Source: an uncultured Verrucomicrobiota bacterium (GTDB lineage Bacteria > Verrucomicrobiota > Kiritimatiellia > RFP12 > UBA1067). Taken from it: a DNA stretch of 7,465 nucleotides. This document shows positions 1 to 5,114 of this stretch, in pieces. Position 1 is the stretch's first letter. Each line of letters opens with the position of its first letter. The stretch is taken from the NCBI GenBank assembly GCA_946631345.1, contig CAMPAA010000160.1, forward strand, positions 1-7,465, written 5' to 3'. The translations under genes and the position numbers were made by a program. The notes under the pieces were generated by a model that made no database searches, was not told the origin of the DNA, and saw only the letters and a program-made list of their open reading frames with translations.

Positions 1-110
1 TGCATGGTTCCGCTCGGCAACTTGCATGGTTGGACTTCGCAACTTGCATGGTTCCGCTCTCCGAAGTGCATGGTTCAGCTTTTGTCGTTGCATGGATGGA
101 CTCAAAAAGC
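1..110. repeat. 22-bp tandem repeat array, five units, open at the window edge
   Basis: Units start at exactly 1, 23, 45, 67 and 89. Each opens with the 9-mer TGCATGGTT (unit 5 has TGCATGGAT). Bases 13-14 of every unit are CT, base 12 is always a purine and base 15 always a pyrimidine. The 13-nt remainders are CCGCTCGGCAACT, GGACTTCGCAACT, CCGCTCTCCGAAG, CAGCTTTTGTCGT and GGACTCAAAAAGC. The units therefore have a conserved half of about 14 nt and a variable half of about 8 nt, with two sub-types (C-C/A-G-CT and GGA-CT) in the order A B A A B. The period is not a multiple of three, so this is not a peptide repeat. It is close to two turns of DNA, which would place a bound protein on one face. 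The first unit begins at base 1, so the array probably extends upstream. I do not recognise it as a named family. Confidence 0.9.
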
Positions 111-113
111 CCG

Positions 114-122
114 ATTTTAGCA
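114..122 (-). promoter_or_regulatory. possible minus-strand extended -10 promoter reading into the repeat array
   Basis: Read on the minus strand, bases 122 down to 114 are TGCTAAAAT, which fits the extended -10 form TGnTAtAAT. The same form is seen in front of four genes in this window. Transcription would begin near base 107 and run leftward through the repeat array. No good -35 is visible at 16-18 bp. This is inferred from one short AT-rich motif, so it is tentative. Confidence 0.3.
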
Positions 123-161
123 TCAAAAATCACGCTCGCTATCTGTCGTAAAGGACACACG

Positions 162-343
162 ATGAGCAGCAAGAAGCCCAAGGCAACGCGGAAGAGAATG
201 ATATCATGTTTCGCCCAGATCGTGCAAGAGCACATCCCGGGATGGAAGATCGAGGAGATCGCATCGGGCGAGAAGGTCAAGGCGAGAACGAGATCGTGGA
301 CGTCTCGAAGATATACGCGGTGTTTGCTGGCGGAGTATGGTAA
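162..343 (+). pseudogene. small Lys-rich protein, about 60 aa, apparently frameshifted
   Basis: An ATG at 162 is preceded by AAAGGA (150-155), a plausible ribosome binding site. The frame gives a basic start (MSSKKPKATRKRM) followed by an amphipathic stretch ending IEEIASGEKVK near base 281. After that the frame turns Arg/Ser/Thr-rich and runs without a stop into the next gene. The frame beginning at 281 instead reads GENEIVDVSKIYAVFAGGVW and stops at TAA 341-343, which looks far more protein-like. One extra G in the GG at 281-282 would join the two halves into a protein of about 60 residues. I infer a 1-base deletion in a G run, either real decay or a sequencing error. No family is recognised. 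If the frame is not broken, translation from 162 would instead fuse to the nitrilase-like protein. Confidence 0.4.
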
Positions 344-346
344 AAT
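338..346 (+). promoter_or_regulatory. extended -10 promoter of the nitrilase-like gene
   Basis: The sequence is TGGTAAAAT, matching TGnTAtAAT. The ATG at 357 is only 10 bp beyond the last base of the hexamer. The transcript would therefore start about 3-4 nt before the ATG and be nearly leaderless, which agrees with the absence of a Shine-Dalgarno sequence. The motif overlaps the 3' end of the small frameshifted reading frame. No -35 is evident. Confidence 0.5.
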
Positions 347-356
347 ACCCGGCGTT

Positions 357-926
357 ATGAAAAACATTTTTGTGATGTGTGAGATGGCCGCGGTTGCGCT
401 TCTGCCTTTTGCTGCGTTCGGGATGGAGGAGTTGCCGCCGCCGTGCGATCCGGTTCCGGTCAAGAAACCCGTGAAGGTCGTGCGCCGCGAAATCACCGTT
501 TCCGTGGTGGGGCTGGCGAGGCCAAATCTGCCGAACGGACGCAAGCCTACCGTCGACGACTGCTTTCGCCACTGGAAGTCGGGAATGGACAAGGAAATCG
601 GCAACCGGCCTGACCTGATCGTCCTGCCGGAGGGGGTGGATTCATGGTCTGGTGCGACGCCGGCCATCAAGCTGGAATGGGTGAAGCGACGCGGCGACCT
701 GCTTCTGAAGGAGTTCCAGCGCTACGCCAGGGAACATCGCGCATATATCGTGTTCAACTCATATCGCCAGCGCAAGGACGGCCGCTTTGCCAACTGCTCC
801 TACATGCTCGACCGCGACGGAGACGTGGTCGGCGTCTACGACAAGGTGTACCCCACGCCCGGCGAGATTCTCTGGGACGACTACTACGACCGTTCGGTGC
901 GTATGCGCGGTGGACCCGTCGACTGA
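357..926 (+). CDS. secreted nitrilase-fold (carbon-nitrogen hydrolase) protein, truncated before the catalytic Cys
   Basis: From ATG 357 the product is 189 aa. Residues 1-22 (MKNIFVMCEMAAVALLPFAAFG) resemble a signal peptide, so export is likely. A Pro/Lys linker follows, then a nitrilase-superfamily N-terminal half from residue 46 (ITVSVVGLARP). It carries the catalytic Glu in LPEG (E92) and the catalytic Lys in VYDKVYPTPGE (K163). The family uses a Glu-Lys-Cys triad and is normally about 260-300 aa. Here the frame ends roughly 26 residues after the Lys, before the Cys segment, so the protein should be inactive as an amidase or nitrilase. gluQ starts 10 bp later, which suggests that a deletion removed the 3' half. 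I chose ATG 357 because a signal peptide starts there and an extended -10 lies just upstream. An in-frame ATG at 162 would add 65 residues that belong to a separate small reading frame. Confidence 0.65.
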   Translation: MKNIFVMCEMAAVALLPFAAFGMEELPPPCDPVPVKKPVKVVRREITVSVVGLARPNLPNGRKPTVDDCFRHWKSGMDKEIGNRPDLIVLPEGVDSWSGATPAIKLEWVKRRGDLLLKEFQRYAREHRAYIVFNSYRQRKDGRFANCSYMLDRDGDVVGVYDKVYPTPGEILWDDYYDRSVRMRGGPVD

Positions 927-936
927 GGCTCCGGAC

Positions 937-1863
937 ATGGACGCGATGGGATACGTAGGCAGATTGGCTCCGAGTCCGACAGGGGCGCTGCATCTCGGGA
1001 ACGTGCGCACATTCATGGTCGCCTGGCTTCGGGCGCGGCAGGCCGGCGGCAAGGTGATCATGCGCATGGAGGACCTCGACCACCCGCGGCACAAGGCAGG
1101 CGCGGAGGAACAGGCCATCGAGGATCTGCGCTGGCTCGGGTTCGACTGGGATGAGGAGTTCGTGCAGAGCGAACGGCGCGCGCTATATGCCGCCGCGCTG
1201 TCCAGGCTTCTGGCAAAGCATCTTGCATATCCTTGCGTGTGCTCGCGCCGTGACGTGGAGATGGCGCAGTCCGCCCCGCATGACGGTGAGCAGCTGCACT
1301 ATCCCGGCACATGCCGCGACAGGTTCGCGACGTGGGCGGAGGCCGCAGCCACAGGGCGGACGCCATGCTGGCGGTATCGCACGCCGCCTGACGCGCATGT
1401 CGCGTTCGAGGACGGTTTCGCCGGGCGCTACGAGATGGATGTGGCGGCGAAGCTCGGCGACTTCCCGCTTGCGCGGGACGCGGACGGCGCGGGCTATTCG
1501 CTCGCGGTGACGGTCGATGATGCCGACATGGGCGTAACGGAGGTGGTGCGGGGCGACGACCTGCTGCCGGCCACGCCTCCCCAGATCCTGCTCTACAGGG
1601 CGCTCGGGCTGAAGCCTCCGGCGTTCTTCCACGTGCCGCTGGTCGTAGGGCCGGACGGGCGGCGTCTCGCGAAGAGGCATGGAGATACGCGCATCGCATC
1701 ATTCCGGGCGGCAGGCGTGCGGCCCGAGGACATCATCGGATTTCTGGCCTACGTATCAGGGATCACGCCCGAAAGAAAACCGATCGGGCTGAAGCGCCTG
1801 ATCGGTCTTTTCGATCCTGCGCGGCTTCCGCGCGGACCACTCGTGTTCCAAGGCCTTACTTGA
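937..1863 (+). CDS. gluQ: glutamyl-Q tRNA(Asp) synthetase
   Basis: The 308-aa product matches the usual length of GluQRS (YadB). This is a paralogue of the GluRS catalytic domain that lacks the anticodon-binding region and glutamylates queuosine at position 34 of tRNA(Asp). It shows the class I start GRLAPSPTGALHLGN, with the HIGH-type motif HLGN at 19-22. The expected zinc site has C100 and C102, then Y122 and C126. The MRMEDLD segment is typical of the GluRS family. LAKRHGD stands in for KMSKS, with the Lys at residue 246. The start at 937 is supported by TGAGG about 8 bp upstream, which overlaps the end of the nitrilase fragment; ATG 946 is the only close alternative. It is probably co-transcribed with the fragment. 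Its stop overlaps the convergent glycogen-binding gene by 8 bp. It implies that the host has queuosine in its tRNA. Confidence 0.93.
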   Translation: MDAMGYVGRLAPSPTGALHLGNVRTFMVAWLRARQAGGKVIMRMEDLDHPRHKAGAEEQAIEDLRWLGFDWDEEFVQSERRALYAAALSRLLAKHLAYPCVCSRRDVEMAQSAPHDGEQLHYPGTCRDRFATWAEAAATGRTPCWRYRTPPDAHVAFEDGFAGRYEMDVAAKLGDFPLARDADGAGYSLAVTVDDADMGVTEVVRGDDLLPATPPQILLYRALGLKPPAFFHVPLVVGPDGRRLAKRHGDTRIASFRAAGVRPEDIIGFLAYVSGITPERKPIGLKRLIGLFDPARLPRGPLVFQGLT

Positions 1864-2212
1864 CGGTGAGCTTGGAATTGAACGTGCCTTTGTCGTTCGG
1901 AACGAACTCGGTGTTCTGGTCGTCGGTGGCCCACTTGTCACCGATGATGAACTTGTACTGGTACTCGCCAGGAGCGAGCTTCACAGTGGCGGAATAGACG
2001 CCGTTCGCCTTCTTGAACGTCATCTTCTTCGCCTTGGTCTCCCAGTCCGTGAAGGAGCCCGCCAGGCGGACTTCCTGACCGGCCTCAGCGTGTACGGTGA
2101 ACGTAACGCTCTTGAGGACGGGCTTGACGGCCGCGCGCTTTTTCGCGCAGGGCTTTGCGGCGACCGGCTTCTTTGCCGCCACTTTGGGGGCGGCTTGCGC
2201 TTTCTTCTTCAT
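1856..2212 (-). CDS. histone-H1-like Lys/Ala tail plus glycogen-binding (CBM48/AMPK1-type) domain protein
   Basis: The 118-aa product has two parts. Residues 1-34 are Lys/Ala/Pro-rich (MKKKAQAAPKVAAKKPVAAK onward) and resemble H1-like or polycationic tails. Residues 35-117 form a glycogen-binding domain of the isoamylase-N/AMPK-beta type, with LAGSFTDW, APGEYQYKF, DKWATD and NDKGTFNS. Positions matching the known glycogen contacts of AMPK-beta1 are present: W57, K87, W94, T110 and N112. No catalytic domain is attached and there is no signal peptide, so it is probably a cytoplasmic binder of glycogen or another alpha-glucan. The positive tail could contact nucleic acid or another acidic partner; that is inference. 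I chose ATG 2212 because an extended -10 lies at 2275-2283. The longer frame from TTG 2284 would begin upstream of that promoter's transcription start. The stop overlaps gluQ tail to tail. Confidence 0.85.
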   Translation of the reverse strand: MKKKAQAAPKVAAKKPVAAKPCAKKRAAVKPVLKSVTFTVHAEAGQEVRLAGSFTDWETKAKKMTFKKANGVYSATVKLAPGEYQYKFIIGDKWATDDQNTEFVPNDKGTFNSKLTVK

Positions 2213-2274
2213 CTTCTTGCTCTTTTCGTATGCTGGACTCTCTGAACGAATCCAATTTATCAAAACGGGCGCGC

Positions 2275-2283
2275 ATTTTACCA
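2275..2283 (-). promoter_or_regulatory. extended -10 promoter of the glycogen-binding protein gene
   Basis: On the minus strand bases 2283 down to 2275 read TGGTAAAAT, identical to the motif before the nitrilase-like gene. Transcription would begin near 2268, leaving a leader of about 56 nt before ATG 2212. The start codon is preceded only by a weak purine stretch (AAGAGCAAGAAG). No clear -35 is present. It lies back to back with the panB promoter in the same 130-bp divergent region. Confidence 0.5.
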
Positions 2284-2324
2284 AATATCTCCTCTTTTTT
2301 CAAGGTGCTTTTTTTACGGGAGTG

Positions 2325-2333
2325 TGATATACT
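2325..2333 (+). promoter_or_regulatory. extended -10 promoter of the panB-mraY-miaA run
   Basis: The sequence is TGATATACT (TGn plus TATACT). The panB ATG at 2343 follows the hexamer after 9 bp. The start site would fall around 2340, giving an mRNA with almost no leader, and no Shine-Dalgarno is visible in TTCCCGACCT. The upstream spacer is T-rich, with no convincing -35. Confidence 0.5.
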
Positions 2334-2342
2334 TCCCGACCT

Positions 2343-3140
2343 ATGAAAAAGTGGACGGTGGCGGCGTTCCGTGCCGCGAAAGGAACACAGAAACTTGGCT
2401 GTTGCACGGCCTATGATTCATGTTTCGCCCGGTTGGCGGACGAGGCAGGCGTGCCATGCATTCTCGTCGGCGATTCGATGGGGATGATGACGCTCGGCCA
2501 TGCGACGACCCTGCCAGTGAAGATGGAGGAGACGCTTTCCGCCACCGCTGCGGTGGCGCGTGCGGTCAAGGATGCGCTCGTTGTCGCCGACATGCCGTTC
2601 GGAAGCTACCAGTGCGGTGACGATCTTGCGATGGCTAACGCCGTGGCGTGCCTCAAGGCCGGCGCGGACGCCGTGAAGCTGGAGGGCGGCGCGACGGTTT
2701 GCGGGCTGATCCGGCGCATGACTGCTGCCGGAATACCGGTTCTGGCGCATGTCGGCATGATGCCGCAGAGCGTGAACGTGTACGGCGGGTTCCGGAAGCA
2801 GGGCAAGACGCGCGAAGCGGCGGAGCAGGTGCTTGCCGATGCGAAGGCGGTGGAGGAGGCCGGCGCGTTCGCGGTCACGCTCGAGTGCGTGCCGGCAGAG
2901 CTTGCCGCCGAGATCACGGCGGCGCTGCGCATTGTGACGGTAGGCATAGGCGCGGGGCCGGTGTGCGACGCGCAATGGCTGGTGATGCACGACCTGCTTG
3001 GCCTCAACGAAGGGCATGTGCCGTCATTCGTTAGGCAGTACGCCCATCTGGCTTCCGAGGCCAAGCGCGCATTCGCGGCATATGTCGCGGAGGTGGCGGC
3101 CGGAACTTTTCCGCCGGCTGAAGGCGCCGCCAGAACATGA
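2343..3140 (+). CDS. panB: 3-methyl-2-oxobutanoate hydroxymethyltransferase (ketopantoate synthesis)
   Basis: The 265-aa product has the normal PanB length. The enzyme transfers a hydroxymethyl group from 5,10-methylene-tetrahydrofolate to 2-ketoisovalerate, the first committed step to pantothenate and CoA. It aligns with PanB throughout: TAYDSCFARLADEAG, the Mg ligands D44 (VGDS), D83 (ADMPF) and E114 (KLEGG), HVGMMPQSVNVYGGF, the catalytic Glu E181 in LECVP, VGIGAG and VMHDLLG. It is a cytoplasmic TIM-barrel enzyme. It is the first gene of a plus-strand run; mraY follows after 21 bp. panC and panD are not in the window. The start is immediately downstream of an extended -10 and lacks a ribosome binding site, so initiation is probably leaderless. 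Confidence 0.95.
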   Translation: MKKWTVAAFRAAKGTQKLGCCTAYDSCFARLADEAGVPCILVGDSMGMMTLGHATTLPVKMEETLSATAAVARAVKDALVVADMPFGSYQCGDDLAMANAVACLKAGADAVKLEGGATVCGLIRRMTAAGIPVLAHVGMMPQSVNVYGGFRKQGKTREAAEQVLADAKAVEEAGAFAVTLECVPAELAAEITAALRIVTVGIGAGPVCDAQWLVMHDLLGLNEGHVPSFVRQYAHLASEAKRAFAAYVAEVAAGTFPPAEGAART

Positions 3141-3145
3141 CGAAC

Positions 3146-3152
3146 GGAGGGG
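3146..3152 (+). promoter_or_regulatory. ribosome binding site of mraY
   Basis: GGAGGGG sits 9 bp before ATG 3162, in the gap after the panB stop. It is the strongest Shine-Dalgarno match in the window and fixes the mraY start. It contrasts with panB and miaA, which have none. Confidence 0.7.
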
Positions 3153-3161
3153 AAGAAGAAG

Positions 3162-4283
3162 ATGCTGTATTGGATATCATATGCGCTTGAAGGACATTTC
3201 GGCCCGTTCCGCCTGATGCGCTCCCACGCGCTGCTCCTGGCGTTCGGCACATTCCTGGCCGCGTTCCTCACGTGGTACATGCTGCCGAAGCTGTGGCACC
3301 TGATGCCGCGCGACCACGGCAAGGCGATCCTCGGCAAGGACGGCATGGTATCCGCAGGCAAGCCGACGGGCGCAGGCGTGATCGTCACGCTTCTGGCGCT
3401 GCCAGCAATCCTGCTCGCGGCTCCGCTCTCCGTATGCGACATGGGCGTGCTGCTTTGCATGTATGCGGCGATGGCGTTCGGCTTCCTCGACGATGCCTCC
3501 GAGGTGCCATGGGGGCAACTGAAGAAGGGCCTGTTGGACGCCGGAGTGTCGCTGGGCGCGGCGCTCTTCCTCTATGCCGGACATGGAGGGGACGTGTGGA
3601 TGCCGTTCGTGAAAGGCGTATGGTCGATCCCTTGGTGGCTGTACCTGCCTGGAGCAGGGTTCCTGCTCTGGTTCACGATGAATGCGACCAACTGCTCGGA
3701 CGGCGTGGACGGCCTCGCCGGTTCGCTCACGCTCATCTCGCTTGTCTGCCTCGCGGCGCTGCTGTATCTCGTGATCGGCTACGCGCCTGTCGCCCGGTAC
3801 ATGCTCGTGCCGTGCAACCCGCTGGCTGCGCGCTGGGCGATCCTGCTCATGACCGTGGTTGGGGCCCTGAGCGGCTATCTCTGGTGGAACGCGGAGCCGT
3901 CGAAGGTTCTGATGGGCGATGCCGGAAGCCGCTTCCTCGGACTGCTCGTGGGCGTGGGCGTGCTGATCACGGGCAACCCGTTCCTCGTGTTCGCGTTTGC
4001 GCCGATCGTGCTTGTGAACGGCGGGGCGGGGCTTGGCAAGCTCGTGCTGCTGCGCTTTTTCCGTAAGCTCGGGCTGGACGTGCGCCCGCCCAGCATGTTG
4101 CCGCCGGAGCTCCAGGAGAGGCAGAACCTTCTCGTGCGACTGCTGCATGACGTGCGTTTCCCGCTCCACGACCACTGCAAGCGCGTCCTGAAGTGGTCCA
4201 ATGCGCAGGTGCTCATGCGCTTCATGATATTGCAGGCGTTCCTCACGCCGTTGCTCTTCATCCTGCTCATAAAGGTGCGCTGA
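3162..4283 (+). CDS. mraY: phospho-N-acetylmuramoyl-pentapeptide-transferase
   Basis: The 373-aa polytopic membrane protein belongs to the MraY/WecA family. MraY joins phospho-MurNAc-pentapeptide to undecaprenyl phosphate to make lipid I. Motifs in order are KPTGAGVI (67-74), GFLDD with D110 and D111, NCSDGVDGLAG with D183 (NLTDGLDGLA in E. coli), MGDAGS (251-256) and the ending LLIKVR. About ten hydrophobic segments are visible. Two features are unusual. The C-terminal His motif reads PLHDHCKRVLKW (334-345) rather than PIHHHxExKGW, so the middle His is Asp. The cytoplasmic loop before it is also longer (about 303-333, with LPPELQERQNLL). The SDGVDG motif and flanks favour MraY over WecA. The usual mur/fts neighbours are absent: panB is upstream and miaA is 16 bp downstream. 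Confidence 0.88.
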   Translation: MLYWISYALEGHFGPFRLMRSHALLLAFGTFLAAFLTWYMLPKLWHLMPRDHGKAILGKDGMVSAGKPTGAGVIVTLLALPAILLAAPLSVCDMGVLLCMYAAMAFGFLDDASEVPWGQLKKGLLDAGVSLGAALFLYAGHGGDVWMPFVKGVWSIPWWLYLPGAGFLLWFTMNATNCSDGVDGLAGSLTLISLVCLAALLYLVIGYAPVARYMLVPCNPLAARWAILLMTVVGALSGYLWWNAEPSKVLMGDAGSRFLGLLVGVGVLITGNPFLVFAFAPIVLVNGGAGLGKLVLLRFFRKLGLDVRPPSMLPPELQERQNLLVRLLHDVRFPLHDHCKRVLKWSNAQVLMRFMILQAFLTPLLFILLIKVR

Positions 4284-4299
4284 CGCGCTTGCCGCAACG

Positions 4300-4986
4300 A
4301 TGCCGACATCGCGCCAAGCATACCTGCTCGCCGGGCCCACGGCCTCCGGCAAGTCCGCCATTGCGGCGGCGCTTGCGCGAGAGATGGGTGCCGTGATACT
4401 TTCTGCGGATTCAATGCTCGTGTACCGCGGAATGGATATCGGCACCGCAAAGCCGCCGCCGGAGGAGATCGCCGAGTTCAGAATGGGCGGCGTTGACCTC
4501 GTGACGCCTGCGGACGAGTTTTCGGCCGGTGCTTGGCTCAGGGCGGCGGCCGAATGGGTGGCGGGCGTGCCGGAGGATACGCCCATAGTCGTGGTGGGCG
4601 GAACCGGGCTGTACTTCTCGGCCCTGCTGCGCGGCCTTGACCGCGCCTGGACGAAACCTCCGCCTGAATATCCCGTCTTGAAAATAGACCGCGCCGTCGT
4701 GCGGAGACGCATTGCAGCGCGCCTCGACGCTATGTTTGCGGCTGGGTTGGAGGACGAGAAACGCCGCCTGCGTGAGCAGTATCCGGTCTGGTCTCGCACC
4801 GCAGCGCTTGCAATCGGCTACCGCGAAGGGGACGGACGGGAAAGGATATACGTACGCACATGCCAGCTCGCCAAAAGGCAGGATACGTGGTTCCGCCACC
4901 AGGCGAGTGCCATCTACGTGGAGCCGACCATCGACGCCGTGCGCGCCTGCTGGCGCGAGCACGGCCCTTGGAACGTAACGTTCTGA
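4300..4986 (+). CDS. miaA: tRNA dimethylallyltransferase, compact form lacking most of the insertion domain
   Basis: MiaA adds a dimethylallyl group to A37 of tRNAs that read UNN codons. The product shows the P-loop GPTASGKS (12-19), SADSMLVYRGMDIGTAKP with the catalytic-type Asp D37, GGTGLYF (100-106), RIAARLDAMFAAGLEDE, AIGYRE and QLAKRQDTWFRHQ (189-201). It has only 228 aa, against about 300 in E. coli and most bacteria. Between GLYFSALLRGL and the RAVVRRRI helix there are about 20 residues where roughly 95 are expected, so the helical insertion domain that embraces the anticodon stem-loop is essentially missing. A second shortening of about 11 residues follows AIGYRE. The frame is open throughout. 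No Shine-Dalgarno precedes ATG 4300, so coupling to mraY (16 bp upstream) is likely. Whether it is active, or a second full-length miaA exists, cannot be told here. Confidence 0.85.
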   Translation: MPTSRQAYLLAGPTASGKSAIAAALAREMGAVILSADSMLVYRGMDIGTAKPPPEEIAEFRMGGVDLVTPADEFSAGAWLRAAAEWVAGVPEDTPIVVVGGTGLYFSALLRGLDRAWTKPPPEYPVLKIDRAVVRRRIAARLDAMFAAGLEDEKRRLREQYPVWSRTAALAIGYREGDGRERIYVRTCQLAKRQDTWFRHQASAIYVEPTIDAVRACWREHGPWNVTF

Positions 4987-5079
4987 CAAATCGACTGTGT
5001 CTGGTGCTGCATGATAAGCCCCAATCCTCCCCCAAAAACCTCCATCCATTCTGCGCGAGGGAAAACATCGCCCCATTTA

Positions 5080-5088
5080 TGGTATAAT
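5080..5088 (+). promoter_or_regulatory. extended -10 promoter of the ilvE run
   Basis: TGGTATAAT is a perfect extended -10 (TGn plus consensus TATAAT). Transcription would start near 5095, giving a leader of about 20 nt. No good -35 is visible 16-18 bp upstream, which is normal for extended -10 promoters. The gap from miaA is 128 bp and holds no clear terminator hairpin with a T tract, so some read-through from miaA is possible. Confidence 0.65.
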
Positions 5089-5097
5089 AGCCGCCCA

Positions 5098-5106
5098 AAG
5101 GAAGGA
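5098..5106 (+). promoter_or_regulatory. ribosome binding site of ilvE
   Basis: AAGGAAGGA contains two overlapping AAGGA cores. The second ends 8 bp before ATG 5115. This selects 5115 over the ATG at 5108, which is only 1-2 nt from the site and stops after four codons. Confidence 0.65.
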
Positions 5107-5114
5107 AATGAACA

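Noticed and set aside
1..110. CRISPR array
   Set aside because: The conserved block is about 14 nt and the variable part about 8 nt, far shorter than CRISPR repeats and spacers. No cas gene is present.
787..936. Longer gluQ starting at 787
   Set aside because: The extra residues are Thr/Arg/Cys-rich shadow of the nitrilase frame. The GluQ family begins at GRLAPSPTG, just after ATG 937, which has a ribosome binding site.
1819..1833. GC hairpin GCGCGG-CTT-CCGCGC as terminator of gluQ
   Set aside because: It lies inside the gluQ coding end with no following T run. Such short inverted repeats are expected by chance in GC-rich DNA.
2213..2284. TTG 2284 start for the glycogen-binding protein
   Set aside because: That codon overlaps the extended -10 motif, so it would not be in the transcript. 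ATG 2212 begins the conserved-style MKKKA tail.
2085..2303. Minus-strand frame from TTG 2303, charged and Glu-rich at its start
   Set aside because: It begins upstream of the predicted promoter and then overlaps the glycogen-binding gene in another frame, where it becomes Arg-rich shadow.
3177..4799. 540-aa minus-strand open frame
   Set aside because: It lies opposite mraY and miaA, is rich in Arg/His/Gln low-complexity sequence and resembles no family. It is the antisense shadow of GC-rich coding DNA.
4971..4983. Perfect palindrome GAACGTAACGTTC at the end of miaA
   Set aside because: A 6-bp stem with a 1-base centre cannot form a useful hairpin and there is no T tract. It could be an operator, but it occurs once, inside coding sequence.
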